Of a stretch of DNA of 64,000 nucleotides, positions 12,170 to 21,686 are shown piece after piece. A model generated the notes under the pieces. It made no database searches and had not been told where the DNA came from. It saw only the letters and a list, made by a program, of their open reading frames with translations. Positions within the stretch are counted from its first letter, which is position 1. The number at the start of each line of letters is the position of its first letter. The stretch lies in assembly GCF_900090315.1 (NCBI RefSeq), contig NZ_FMHZ01000002.1, positions 3,752,501 to 3,816,500 of the forward strand, written 5' to 3'. The translations under genes were made by a program, and so were the position numbers. The DNA is from Micromonospora citrea. Its GTDB lineage: Bacteria; Actinomycetota; Actinomycetes; Mycobacteriales; Micromonosporaceae.

Positions 12170-13885
12170 ATGCGTGAACGGCTGGTGCCGCACGGCGTGG
12201 CCGCCGCCGTGACGGCGGTGGTGCTCGCCCCGCTGGCCCTGCCCGGGTACGTGCTCCGCTACGACATGGTCTTCGTGCCCCGGCAGGCGTTGAGCTGGGA
12301 GGCGATCGCCCCGGCCTCGGCGCTGCCCCGGGCCGTCCCGCAGGACGCGGTGGTGGCGCTGGCCAGCCAGGCGGTGCCCGGCTGGCTGCTGCAACGGCTG
12401 GTGCTGGCCGCGATCCTGTACCTCGCCGCGCTGGGTGCCGCCCGGCTGGTGCCGACCGACCGGGTCGCGGTCCGCGTGGTGGCCGCCGTCGGGTACGCCT
12501 GGACGCCGTACCTGGCCGAACGGCTGCTCATCGGGCAGTGGGGGCTGCTGGTCGCGTACGCCGCGCTGCCCTGGCTGGTGCGGGCGGCGCTCGACGTGCG
12601 GGCGGGCCGGGGCGGGCTGCCCCGGCTGCTGCTCGCGGCGGCGGCGTCCGCGATCACGCCGACCGGCGGGGCGCTCGCCCTGGTCGCGGTCGCGGTGCTG
12701 CTGCCCGGGCGGTATCCGGCGGCGGCCCGGTCGACGTCGCTGGGGGTGGGGCTGACGGTGCTGCTCAACGCGCCGTGGCTGGTGGCGGGCCTCGCCAGCG
12801 GCGGGGCCGGCCGGTCCGACCCGGCCGGGGTGGCGGCGTTCGCCGCGCGCGCGGAGAACTGGGCCGGCCCACTGGCGGCGCTGGCGGGCACGGGCGGCAT
12901 CTGGAACGGGCAGACCACCCCGGCGTCGCGGGGCGTGGTGCTGGTCCCGTTGGTCACCGCGCTGCTGCTGGCCGTCGCCGGGTACGGATTCCCGCTGCTG
13001 CGCCGGCGCTGGCCGTCGTCGGTCGCCGATCGGTTCGGCCTGCTCGCCGCCGCGTCGTGGCTGGCGGCGGCGCTCGGGGTGCTGCCCGGTGGCGCGGGCC
13101 TGCTGGGCTGGCTGGTCGCCACCGTGCCCGGTGCCGGCCTGGTGCGGGACGGCCAGAAGCTGCTGCTGCCGTACGCGCTGGCGCTGGCGCTGGCCGGCGC
13201 GCTCGGCGCGGAACGCCTCGCGGACCGGTTGGCGGCCCGCTTCGACGCGGCGACCGCTCAGGTGGTGCTGGTCGGCGCGGCGCTGCTGCCGGTGGCGCTC
13301 CTGCCCGACCTGGCCTTCGGCGGGGCCGGCCGGCTGCGGCCGGTCACCTGGCCGGCGGACTGGGCGACGGCGGCGCGGCTGACCGCCGAGCGGCCGGGCG
13401 AGGTGGTCTCGCTGCCGTTCCAGGAGTATCAGAGCCATCCGTGGAACCACGGCCGGGTGGTCATCGACCCGGCGCCCCGGTATCTCGCCGTGCCGGTGCT
13501 GATCGACGACACGCTCCGGGTGGGTGGCGTCGCGGTGGCCGGCGAGGATCCGCGCGCCGCGCGGGTGCGGGACGTGCTCGCCGCCGGTGCGCCGCTGTCG
13601 ACGACCGGGGCCCGGTGGGTGCTGGTGCAGCGGGCGGCCGGCCCGGCACCGGACCCGGCCGCGCTGGCCGGTCTGCGGGTCGTCCACGCGGGACCCGACC
13701 TGACGCTCTACGAGAACCCGGACTGGTCGCCACCGGCCGCGACGGCCCGGCCCGGCCCGGTGGGACTGGCCCACGTGTTGGCCGGAACGGTGGTGATGGG
13801 GATCGTTTTTTCGGCCACTGCGCGGGTAGGCTACCGCGTGGTAGCGTCCCGGCACGCGAGTCCCGCGGAAGGAGAAGGTGGATGA
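12170..13885 (+). CDS. Polytopic membrane protein, Rv0226c-like
   Basis: 571 residues from the ATG at 12170 (MRERLVPHGVAAAVTAVV). Roughly eleven hydrophobic segments fill residues 10-400, followed by a soluble part with the conserved-looking VVSLPFQEYQSHPWNHGR near residue 415 and a last helix near the C-terminus. Position, size and neighbours (DUF2613 peptide, GT4 enzyme, AftD-like protein, methyltransferase, DUF3068 protein) match what I recall of the mycobacterial transmembrane protein Rv0226c, a putative GT-C-type protein of the arabinogalactan region. Its stop overlaps the next start (ATGA at 13882), so the two are translated together. The reaction is not known. Confidence 0.7.
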   Translation: MRERLVPHGVAAAVTAVVLAPLALPGYVLRYDMVFVPRQALSWEAIAPASALPRAVPQDAVVALASQAVPGWLLQRLVLAAILYLAALGAARLVPTDRVAVRVVAAVGYAWTPYLAERLLIGQWGLLVAYAALPWLVRAALDVRAGRGGLPRLLLAAAASAITPTGGALALVAVAVLLPGRYPAAARSTSLGVGLTVLLNAPWLVAGLASGGAGRSDPAGVAAFAARAENWAGPLAALAGTGGIWNGQTTPASRGVVLVPLVTALLLAVAGYGFPLLRRRWPSSVADRFGLLAAASWLAAALGVLPGGAGLLGWLVATVPGAGLVRDGQKLLLPYALALALAGALGAERLADRLAARFDAATAQVVLVGAALLPVALLPDLAFGGAGRLRPVTWPADWATAARLTAERPGEVVSLPFQEYQSHPWNHGRVVIDPAPRYLAVPVLIDDTLRVGGVAVAGEDPRAARVRDVLAAGAPLSTTGARWVLVQRAAGPAPDPAALAGLRVVHAGPDLTLYENPDWSPPAATARPGPVGLAHVLAGTVVMGIVFSATARVGYRVVASRHASPAEGEGG

Positions 13886-14046
13886 GGAACCTGCCCGCGT
13901 TCGTCGCCGTCGGAGTACTCGGGGTCGTGCTCGGCCTGCTCGGGAGCGTCGGACTGGCGAATGCGCTCAGCCCGTCCGCCAAGGAGGCCGCCAACTCGAA
14001 GGTGAGTGAGCAGGGGACCGAGGCTCCGCTGTACGGCACGCGCTGA
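13882..14046 (+). CDS. DUF2613-type small membrane or secreted peptide
   Basis: 54 residues, ATG at 13882 overlapping the previous stop by four bases. One hydrophobic helix (about residues 5-27, FVAVGVLGVVLGLLGSVGLA) is followed by a short polar tail ending in APLYGTR. The size, single N-terminal helix and tail fit DUF2613, a family of small actinobacterial membrane or secreted proteins; in mycobacteria the family member Rv0236A sits beside aftD. Its role is unknown. Being coupled to a large membrane protein, it may be an accessory subunit. It is followed at once by a strong hairpin. Confidence 0.75.
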   Translation: MRNLPAFVAVGVLGVVLGLLGSVGLANALSPSAKEAANSKVSEQGTEAPLYGTR

Positions 14047-14054
14047 ACCACGAC

Positions 14055-14089
14055 GAAGAAGGGCGCCCACGACGCGGGCGCCCTTCTTC
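14055..14089. terminator. Bidirectional terminator between convergent genes
   Basis: Perfect 14-bp stem GAAGAAGGGCGCCC (14055-14068 against 14076-14089), loop of 7. It lies 8 bases past the DUF2613 stop and 12 bases from the stop of the convergent glycosyltransferase gene. The outer AAGAAG/CTTCTT pairs give U-rich ends in both directions. Confidence 0.88.
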
Positions 14090-14101
14090 CTGTCTCCGGG
14101 C

Positions 14102-15259
14102 TCAGGGCCGGGCGGCCACCTGCGTCACCAGGCGGGCGAACCGCGCGCCCGTCGCCGCCCAGGTGAAGCGGGCCGCGTGGACCAGCGCCGCCTCACCCAT
14201 CGCCTTGCGCCGCACGTCGTCGGCGAGCAACTCGCGGACCCGGGCGGTGAACTCCTCCTCGTCGTCGACGAGCAGGCCCGTCTCGGTGTCGACCATCGCC
14301 TCGGCGACGCCGCCGGCGTAGCGGAACGCCACGGTGGGGGTGCTGCGGGCGGCGGCCTCCACGATGGTCAGCCCCCAGCCCTCCTTGAGCGACGGGGTGA
14401 GCGCGACCCAGGACGAGGAGAGCACGGCGTGTTTCTCCTCCTCGCTGATGAAACCGGTGAAACGGACGCGGTCGGCGATGCCGAGTGATTCGGACATCTC
14501 CCGCAGCGGCTGTTCCCACCAGCCCTGGCCGGCCACCACGAGCTCCAGGTTGGGCAGTTCGCCGACCAGCTCCGCGACCGTACGCAGCGCGATCTCCACC
14601 CGCTTGTGCGGCACCAGCCGGCCGAGCACCAGCAGCGACGGGTGCGGCGTGCGGGGCAGCGGCGGGCCGGTCACCGGTGGCGTCCCGTTGGGCACCACGT
14701 CGATCCGCTCCGCGCCCACCCCCAGGGCGGCCAGCTCCGCGCGGCTCGCCTCCGACACCGTCACGTAGCGGCAGCGGCGGTAGAGCCGGACCGCCAGCCA
14801 CGACTCGATCCACCAGCCCAGCCGCGCCATCTTCGGGCCGAAGACCACCGGCCACTGCTCCCGATGCACGTGGTGGACCAGGGCGAGCACGGGGCGGCCC
14901 GCGTAGAGCGGGGCGAAGAACGGCACGCCGTTGCAGACGTCGACGACCAGGTCCGGCCGGCCGAGGCCCCGCCGGCCCAGCGGACCGAAGCCGAACCGGC
15001 CGGCCAGGCAGGTCAGGGCCGCCCGGGCGTAGACCGTCATCCGGGAGCCGCGGCGCAGCACGCGTACGCCCGTGGGCGTGGTCTCGGCCGGGCCGGCGTT
15101 GCCGTGCGCGGCGCAGAGCAGGGTGGCCCGGTGGCCCGCGGCGACGAGTTCGGCGGCGATGCGCTCGACGTAGACCTCGGAGCCGCCGCCCTCCGGGTTC
15201 GTCGTGTCGCGCCAGTTGAGGAACAGCACGTGGCGCGAGGGGGTGTCGGAGTTGTCCAC
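14102..15259 (-). CDS. GT4-family glycosyltransferase
   Basis: 385 residues from the GTG at 15259, chosen because a GTAGGAG ribosome site lies at the right distance; an upstream ATG would add 33 unlikely residues. The N-terminal Rossmann domain has NPEGGGSEVYVERIAAELV, a typical glycan-binding loop. The C-terminal GT-B domain has VVPNGTPP, LGRLVPHKRVE and the E-x7-E motif in LKEGWGLTIVEAAARS near residue 300. GT4 enzymes are retaining transferases that use nucleotide sugars on the cytoplasmic side. Its place opposite the AftD-like locus suggests an envelope polysaccharide. It corresponds in context to mycobacterial Rv0225. Confidence 0.88.
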   Translation of the reverse strand: MDNSDTPSRHVLFLNWRDTTNPEGGGSEVYVERIAAELVAAGHRATLLCAAHGNAGPAETTPTGVRVLRRGSRMTVYARAALTCLAGRFGFGPLGRRGLGRPDLVVDVCNGVPFFAPLYAGRPVLALVHHVHREQWPVVFGPKMARLGWWIESWLAVRLYRRCRYVTVSEASRAELAALGVGAERIDVVPNGTPPVTGPPLPRTPHPSLLVLGRLVPHKRVEIALRTVAELVGELPNLELVVAGQGWWEQPLREMSESLGIADRVRFTGFISEEEKHAVLSSSWVALTPSLKEGWGLTIVEAAARSTPTVAFRYAGGVAEAMVDTETGLLVDDEEEFTARVRELLADDVRRKAMGEAALVHAARFTWAATGARFARLVTQVAARP

Positions 15260-15507
15260 GCTACTCCTACCGGCGAGTAATGAAGCGGATTCGCGCCACC
15301 CTAGGGCGACGTGGGTCACATTCGCAATGGGTCGCCGCGTCGGCGGCGGTTCGGTCACGGCCGATCGCCAGGGGTTTGCCGGCGGCGGGAAACCTTGGCA
15401 GGGTGTGCAGCGCGACCGCGTACGGTAGCCGGCGTCGCCCGGCGCGACGCGGTGCCCGCTGCTGCCGGACGCCCCCCCGATCCGGCGATGACGAGGAGGT
15501 GACGGGC

Positions 15508-17172
15508 GTGCTGCGTGACGCTTCCGCGGTGCGGCGCCTCTTCCGGCTGTCGCCGGTGGTGCTGCTCAGTGCGGCGCTCGCGCTGCTGCTGGCCGGGTGG
15601 GCCGCGGTGGCGTACGTGCGGTCCGACCGGGGCACCCCGGAGTGCCAGGAGCGGGTCCGGCTCCGGGTCGCCGCGGCTCCGGTGGTCGCGCCGGCCCTGG
15701 ACCGGATCGTCCGGGCCAGCTTCGGCAGCCGGCCCTGCGTGTCGATCGCGGTCGAGGCCCGGGAGTCCGCCACCGTCGCCGCGGAACTGGCCAAGGGCGT
15801 GGACGCCGCCGACGCCTGGGTGCCGGAGTCCACGTTCTGGCTGCGCCGGGCCCGCGACGCCGGCGCGTTCGAGGTGCCGTCGCAGGGCACGTCGGTGGCG
15901 AGCACGCCGGTCGTGCTGGCGGTCACCGAGCCGGCGGCGCGCCGGCTGGGATGGCCGGCGAAGCCGCTGACCTGGCGTGCCCTGATCGGCCCCGCGGCGC
16001 GTTCCGTCTCGGTGGGACTGCCCGACCCCGCCGCCGATCCGGCCGGCGTCGGGGCGGTGCTCGGGGTGCGCGGCCTGGCCGCAGGGGAACGGAACCCCGC
16101 CGCGTCGGCGGCGGCGGTGCTGCGCCGGCTGGCGAACCGGACGTTCACCCCCGGCCCCGGCGGGGCCCTGCCGGCCGGTTCGGGCCTGCCGCGCAAGTCC
16201 GACGCCGTGGCGGTCAGCGAGCAGACCGTGCTCGGTTACAACGCGCTGGCCACCGGCGACAAGCTGGTCGCGGCGTACCCGGAGGTCGCCGTCCCCGCGC
16301 TGGATCTGCCGTACGCGGTGCTGCCCGCCGCCCGCGGCCCGGTCCGCGACGCCGCCGCCGGCCTCCTGACCAGCCTGCTCACCGTCGAGGCCCGGGACAC
16401 CCTGACCAGGTACGGCTTCCGCACCGCGGCCGGGTTCCCGCCGGCGGTGCCCCGGGACGGCCGGCTCTCGCCGGAGGTACGCGAACCGGCCCCGCTGCCC
16501 GCCGACGAGGCCGTCACCGACGCGCTGACCGGCTGGAGCGGCGTGCAGCGCAGCGCCCGCATCCTCACCGTGCTGGACGTCTCCGGTTCGATGGCGGCCC
16601 AGGTGCCCGGCTCCGACGAGACCCGGCTCGGTGCCACGCTCAAGGCGGCCCGGGAGGGCTCCGGCCTGCTGCTCGACAACACCGAACTCGGGGTGTGGGT
16701 CTTCTCCACGAAGGTCGACGGCGACCGGGACCACCGGGAGGTCCTGCCCGTCGGCCCGCTGGGCGCGCAGCGGGAGCGGTTGGCCGAGCAGTTGGCCGCC
16801 GTACGGGTGAAGCCCCAGGGCGGCACCGGGCTCTACGACACGACGCTGGCCGCGTACCAGAACGGCCGACGGCACTGGACGCCCGGGCGGATCAACCTGG
16901 TGCTGATCATGACCGACGGGCGGGACGAGGACGGCGACAGCATCGGCCGGTCCCGGCTGCTGGCCGAGCTGGCCGAGTTGCAGGACCCGCGCCGACCGCT
17001 GCCGATCGTCTTCATCGGGCTCGGCAAGGACGTCGACCCGGACGAGCTGAAGATGATCACCAAGGTCACCGGCGGGCAGGTGTTCCGCACCGAGCAGCCC
17101 AGCGGCATCCGGCAGATCTTCTTCTCCGCGCTCGCCGACCTGAGCTGCCTGCCCCCGGAGTGCCGGCGGTGA
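15508..17172 (+). CDS. Solute-binding plus von Willebrand A domain membrane protein
   Basis: 554 residues from the GTG at 15508, 8 bases after AGGAGG; a GTG at 15499 overlaps that box. One N-terminal helix (about residues 14-34) anchors or exports it. Residues about 45-330 resemble a periplasmic-type solute-binding protein. Residues about 350-545 are a VWA domain with the metal-site motif DVSGSMAAQ near 356 and IMTDGRDEDGD. This pairing of a binding protein with VWA is common in actinobacteria and of unknown function; it may sense or bind an envelope ligand in a metal-dependent way. Its stop overlaps the GTG of the AftD-like gene (17169), so the two are translationally coupled. Confidence 0.85.
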   Translation: MLRDASAVRRLFRLSPVVLLSAALALLLAGWAAVAYVRSDRGTPECQERVRLRVAAAPVVAPALDRIVRASFGSRPCVSIAVEARESATVAAELAKGVDAADAWVPESTFWLRRARDAGAFEVPSQGTSVASTPVVLAVTEPAARRLGWPAKPLTWRALIGPAARSVSVGLPDPAADPAGVGAVLGVRGLAAGERNPAASAAAVLRRLANRTFTPGPGGALPAGSGLPRKSDAVAVSEQTVLGYNALATGDKLVAAYPEVAVPALDLPYAVLPAARGPVRDAAAGLLTSLLTVEARDTLTRYGFRTAAGFPPAVPRDGRLSPEVREPAPLPADEAVTDALTGWSGVQRSARILTVLDVSGSMAAQVPGSDETRLGATLKAAREGSGLLLDNTELGVWVFSTKVDGDRDHREVLPVGPLGAQRERLAEQLAAVRVKPQGGTGLYDTTLAAYQNGRRHWTPGRINLVLIMTDGRDEDGDSIGRSRLLAELAELQDPRRPLPIVFIGLGKDVDPDELKMITKVTGGQVFRTEQPSGIRQIFFSALADLSCLPPECRR

Positions 17173-20100
17173 CGCTGGTACGCCGGTTCGCGCGCTCGGT
17201 CCGCGAGGCGCCCGGCACGGCCCTGTCGCTGCTGCTGCTCACCGCGATCGCGTTCGTCCAGCGGCCCGGGCAGGTCACCTTCGACACCAAGCTCGACCTC
17301 GCGGCGAACCCGGTGCACTTCATGGCCCGGTCGCTGCACCTGTGGAACCCCGAGGCCACTTCGGGGGAGCTGCAGAACCAGGCGTACGGCTACCTGTTCC
17401 CGATGGGGCCGTTCTTCGCCGGGGGGCAACTGCTGGGCGTACCGCCGTGGATCACCCAGCGGGTGTGGACCGCGCTGCTGCTCGCCGCCGCGTTCTACGG
17501 CCTGCTGCGGCTGGCCCGGGCGCTGGGCATCGGCACCGAGCCGACCCGGTACGCCGCCGCCCTCGCCTACGCGTTGGCCCCCCGGATGCTCACCGAGATC
17601 GGGGCGCTCTCCTCCGAGACGCTCTCCGCAGCGATGCTGCCCTGGGTGCTGTTGCCGCTGGTCCTGGTGCGCCGCATCGGGTCGCCGAGAAGGGCCGCCG
17701 CGCTCTCCGCGCTGGCCGTGCTCGGGATGGGCGGGATCAACGCGGCGGTGGTGCTGCTCGCCCTGCTGCTGCCCGGGGTCTGGCTGCTCACCCGCCGCTG
17801 GGACCGGGAGCACCGGCGGCTGGTGGCCTGGTGGTGCCTCTGCGTCGTCGGGGTCTGTCTCTGGTGGATCGTCCCGCTGCTGCTGCTCGGCGAGTACAGC
17901 CTGCCGTTCCTCGACTACATCGAGTCGTCCACCACCACGACGGCGGTGGCGTCGCTGTTCCAGGCGGTGCGCGGCACCAACCAGTGGGTCGCGTACATCG
18001 TGCAGGGCGACCCGTGGTGGCCGGCGGGCTGGCTGCTGATCGACAACCCGGTGCTGATGACGCTCACCGCCGTGGTCGCGCTCGTCGGCCTGGCCGGGCT
18101 GGCCGGCAACCTGCTGCCCGAGCGCCGCTTCCTGGTGCTGGGCTTCCTCACCGGGCTGACCCTGCTCACCATCGGCTACGTCGGCAGCCTGGACAGCCCG
18201 ATCTCCGCGCAGGTGCGGGACCTGCTGGACGGCCCGCTGGCGCCGTTCCGCAACGTGCACAAGCTGGACCCGGTGCTGCGGCTGCCGCTGATGCTCGGCT
18301 TCGCGCACGGCGTCGACGCGTGGATCTCCCGGCTGCACCGGGCCGGCGTCCGGCGCCGCCCGAGCCTGCGGCTGCGCCCGCTGATGTTGGTGCCGGTGCT
18401 GCTGCTGGTGCTGGGGGCCGCCGCGCCGGCCTGGCTGGGCCAGTTGCGGCCCGGGCCGGGCTGGTCGGACCTGCCGCCGCACTGGCGGGCGGCGGCGACC
18501 TGGCTGGCGGACCGGGACGCGTTCGCCCGGACCCTGATGGTCCCGGGCTCCGGCTTCGGCCAGTACGAGTGGGGGCGTTCCGTCGACGAGCCGCTCCAGG
18601 CCCTGGCCGGGGCGCCCTGGGCGGTGCGCCACCAGGTCCCGCTGGGCTCGGCCGGCAACACCCGGATGATGGACACCGTCGAGTCCGTCCTGGCCCACGG
18701 CCGGGGTTCGGCCGGCCTCGCCGACTTCCTGGCCCGCTCCGGGTTCCGGCACCTGCTGCTGCGCAACGACATCGACCGCACGCAGGTGGACGCGCCGCCG
18801 GTGGCGGCGCTGCGCCGGGCGCTCGCCGGGTCGCCGGGGATCGCGCGGGTGGCGACCTTCGGCAGCACCACCACCTTCGGCCGCACGCCGGGCAGCCCCG
18901 TCGACGAGGTCGCCGGTCCGCTGCCGGCGATCGAGGTGTACGAGGTGCGGCGTCCCGTGCCGGCCGCCTCGGCGGTCCTCACCGCCGACGTGCCGACGGT
19001 CAGCGGCGGGCCGGAGTCGCTGCTGCCGCTGCTGGAGCAGGGGCTGGTGGAGCGGGACCGCCCGGTGGTGCTGGCCGGCGACCGGGCCGGCTTCCGCGAC
19101 GGCGCCGGCGACGAGTCGTGGATCGTGACCGACGGGCTGCGCCGCCGCGAGCGCGACATCGGCCGGGTGCGGGACAACCTCAGCCAGACGTTGACCGCGG
19201 TCGAGGCGAGCCGGCAGGGCCGGGTCGCCCTGGACCTGCTGCCGTTCCCCGGCGACCAGCACCAGACGGTCGCCACCTACCAGGGCGTACGCGAGGTCAC
19301 CGCCTCCAGCGCGCTCAGCTTCGTGGACAGCTTCGCCCCGGCCGACCCGTCGCACCTGCCCTTCGCCGCGATCGACGGCGACGAGCGCACGGCCTGGCAT
19401 TCGGCGCCCCTGGCCGGGCCCGTCGGGCAGTGGCTCCAGGTCGACCTGGACACGCCCCGCGAGGTGTCGAGCGTGACGCTCGCCTTCGTCGACGACCTCG
19501 GGGTGGGGTGGCCGGTGACGCGCTTCCGGGTCACCACGGACCGCGGCTCGGTCGACCACGAGGTCGCCCGGTCGCTGGGCGCACACCCGTACTACACGCT
19601 GCCGGGCTCCACCAGCCGGGTGCGGATCACGGTGCTGGCGGTGGCCGGCGAGCGCCTCGACGGGGGAGTCGGGATCCGCCAGCTCGACATCGACGGCACC
19701 GATCCGCGCCGGGCGCTGCGCGTTCCCGCCGACACCCCGACCGGCTTCGCCGGCCCGGTCGCCTGGTCGTTCAGCCGAGGGCCGGCCGACCGGCCCGCCT
19801 GCTTCCCGGTCGCCGCCGGCTCCGGGTCGGACGCCGCGCCGGCCACCGGCTCCGGCCTGCGGCCCGCCGGGACGGTGATCCGGTGCGACCGGTTCCTGGC
19901 CCGGGTCGGCGAGGAACCGCTCGGGGTGGACCGGGTGTTCCAGAGCGAGGCGCCGGGCACGTTCCGGCTGGCCCTCACCGCCGTGCCCCGGCCGGGCGGG
20001 CAGTGGTCGCTGTCCGGCGTGCCGGTCCGGGCCGCCGCCTCGTCCCACCTGGCCGGTGACCCCGCCGTGGCCGCGTTCGCGGCGGTCGACGGCGACCCGG

Positions 20101-21686
20101 GCACGGCCTGGCTCGCCGACACCGGCGACCTGCGGCCCACCCTGCGGCTGAGCTGGTCGGAGCCGCGCCGGATCGCCCAGCTGCGGCTGCGTCCCGCGGA
20201 GCTGCCGGTCGGCTCGCTGCCGCGTTCGGTGGAGGTCCGCACCCCGGGCGCCAGCCGGGTGCTGCCGGTCGGCGCGGACGGCGTGGTCCGCTTCCCGGCG
20301 GTGCGGACGGACCGGATCGAGATCGTGGTGCGGGAGTCCGACGAGCGGGTGGCGGACCGGCGGGGCAACGGGTGGACGGCGACGGCCGGCATCGCCGAGG
20401 TGGAGATTCCCGGGCTGAAGGACCTGCTCCGGCCGGTCGCCGGCGCGACGCGCGTGGTCGAGCGGTGCGGCTCCGGGCCCGTCGTCGAGCTGGACGGGCT
20501 CCGCTACGACACGTCCGTCGCCGGCACCCTCGCCGACCTGCTCACCGGTCGACCGCTGCCGGTCACCGTCTGCGGCGCCACCGGCGCGGTGGTGGACCTG
20601 AAGGCCGGCGGGCACCGCCTGGCGACCTCGCCGTCGGCCGGCTTCCTCGTGCAGGACGCCGCGCTGCGCCCGGAGGCGGCGGCAGCCGCGCCCCGGCACC
20701 GCGAGGTGAGCGTGCTCGACTGGAACCCGACGGACCGGCGGGTGCGGGTCGCCGCCGGCGGCGAGGCGTTGCTGGTGGTACCGGAGAACGCGAACGCCGG
20801 CTGGGCGGCGACCCTGGACGGTCGGTCCCTCGCCGCCACGCGGGTCGACGGGTGGCAGCAGGCGTGGGTGCTGCCCGCCGGCGCGGCCGGCGAGGTCCGG
20901 CTGACGTTCGCGCCGGACCGGACGTACCGGGGCGGGCTGGCGGCCGGGGCGGTGACGGCGCTCGGGGTGCTGCTGCTGGCGCTGCTGCCGGTGCGGCGGC
21001 GCGCGGCGGCCGGCGCGGTGCCGGACGCGCCCGGTCCACTCCCGGCCGAGGGTCCCGCCTGGGTCGCCGGCGTGCTGCTGGTGGTGTTGCTCGCCGCGCT
21101 GGGCGGGGTGCTGCCGGTCGCGATCGTGCTGGCCGCGATGTTGCTGCGGCAGTTCGCCCGCCGGGCGCTTCCGGTGGTGGTGTTCGGCGCGCTCACCGTC
21201 GCGACGATGACGGCGGTGGCCGGCCGGCTCCAGGGCCACGGCCAGGACTGGGCGTACGGCCCGTGGGCGCAGGGCGCGATGCTCGTCGCCGTCGGGGCGG
21301 TCGTCGCCGCGGTGCTACCGGCTCCCGGTGCCGCGCCCGCCGAACCGGCCACCGGACCGACCGGCGCCGCCACCGGATCGACCGACACCGGACCCGCCGG
21401 TACCGCCGCCCGATCGACCGACACCGTCACCGGACCGACCGACACCGGACCCGCCGGACCCGCCGGACCCGCCGGACCCGCCGGACCCGCCGGACCCGCC
21501 GGACCCGCCGGACCCGCCGGACCCGCCGCCGGGCCGGTCGGCGGGGACGGGGCGCCGGCGGCGAGGCCCGGCGTGGGGACGGGGGCGGCCCGCGCGTCGG
21601 ATGCGCGAGATGTGCCGCCGGGCCCGGACGCGGGGCCGCCGGCCGGGACCACGGATCGGGACGACGACGGGACGGTGGCGCGATGA
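17169..21686 (+). CDS. aftD: AftD-like alpha-(1->3)-arabinofuranosyltransferase
   Basis: 1505 residues, GTG start overlapping the previous stop. Residues 1-470 are a polytopic GT-C module of the DUF3367 family, beginning with a helix and the acidic loop FDTKLDLAANPVHFM. A long extracytoplasmic part follows with two F5/8-type-C (carbohydrate-binding) domains, about 700-845 and 955-1080, each with an FAAIDGDERTAWHS-like core. Four or so helices near 1255-1380 precede a Thr/Pro/Gly-rich tail with nine GPA repeats. Mycobacterial AftD adds branching arabinofuranose from decaprenyl-phosphoarabinose to arabinogalactan and lipoarabinomannan. The acceptor here is unknown. It is coupled by ATGA to the methyltransferase downstream. 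Confidence 0.87.
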   Translation: MTLVRRFARSVREAPGTALSLLLLTAIAFVQRPGQVTFDTKLDLAANPVHFMARSLHLWNPEATSGELQNQAYGYLFPMGPFFAGGQLLGVPPWITQRVWTALLLAAAFYGLLRLARALGIGTEPTRYAAALAYALAPRMLTEIGALSSETLSAAMLPWVLLPLVLVRRIGSPRRAAALSALAVLGMGGINAAVVLLALLLPGVWLLTRRWDREHRRLVAWWCLCVVGVCLWWIVPLLLLGEYSLPFLDYIESSTTTTAVASLFQAVRGTNQWVAYIVQGDPWWPAGWLLIDNPVLMTLTAVVALVGLAGLAGNLLPERRFLVLGFLTGLTLLTIGYVGSLDSPISAQVRDLLDGPLAPFRNVHKLDPVLRLPLMLGFAHGVDAWISRLHRAGVRRRPSLRLRPLMLVPVLLLVLGAAAPAWLGQLRPGPGWSDLPPHWRAAATWLADRDAFARTLMVPGSGFGQYEWGRSVDEPLQALAGAPWAVRHQVPLGSAGNTRMMDTVESVLAHGRGSAGLADFLARSGFRHLLLRNDIDRTQVDAPPVAALRRALAGSPGIARVATFGSTTTFGRTPGSPVDEVAGPLPAIEVYEVRRPVPAASAVLTADVPTVSGGPESLLPLLEQGLVERDRPVVLAGDRAGFRDGAGDESWIVTDGLRRRERDIGRVRDNLSQTLTAVEASRQGRVALDLLPFPGDQHQTVATYQGVREVTASSALSFVDSFAPADPSHLPFAAIDGDERTAWHSAPLAGPVGQWLQVDLDTPREVSSVTLAFVDDLGVGWPVTRFRVTTDRGSVDHEVARSLGAHPYYTLPGSTSRVRITVLAVAGERLDGGVGIRQLDIDGTDPRRALRVPADTPTGFAGPVAWSFSRGPADRPACFPVAAGSGSDAAPATGSGLRPAGTVIRCDRFLARVGEEPLGVDRVFQSEAPGTFRLALTAVPRPGGQWSLSGVPVRAAASSHLAGDPAVAAFAAVDGDPGTAWLADTGDLRPTLRLSWSEPRRIAQLRLRPAELPVGSLPRSVEVRTPGASRVLPVGADGVVRFPAVRTDRIEIVVRESDERVADRRGNGWTATAGIAEVEIPGLKDLLRPVAGATRVVERCGSGPVVELDGLRYDTSVAGTLADLLTGRPLPVTVCGATGAVVDLKAGGHRLATSPSAGFLVQDAALRPEAAAAAPRHREVSVLDWNPTDRRVRVAAGGEALLVVPENANAGWAATLDGRSLAATRVDGWQQAWVLPAGAAGEVRLTFAPDRTYRGGLAAGAVTALGVLLLALLPVRRRAAAGAVPDAPGPLPAEGPAWVAGVLLVVLLAALGGVLPVAIVLAAMLLRQFARRALPVVVFGALTVATMTAVAGRLQGHGQDWAYGPWAQGAMLVAVGAVVAAVLPAPGAAPAEPATGPTGAATGSTDTGPAGTAARSTDTVTGPTDTGPAGPAGPAGPAGPAGPAGPAGPAGPAAGPVGGDGAPAARPGVGTGAARASDARDVPPGPDAGPPAGTTDRDDDGTVAR
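21447..21527 (+). repeat. Nine perfect 9-bp repeats (GPA codons) in the aftD tail
   Basis: Unit GGACCCGCC repeated nine times without a mismatch, encoding a collagen-like Gly-Pro-Ala run at about residues 1427-1453 of the AftD-like protein. Degenerate related copies (ACCGGACCGACCG-type) precede it from about 21340. Such perfect repeats change copy number readily by slippage. Confidence 0.97.

Noticed and set aside
16833..21239. Minus-strand frame of over 1400 codons opposite aftD
   Set aside because: A GC-skew artefact in high-GC coding DNA. It is dominated by Arg, Gly, Pro and Gln, without domains.
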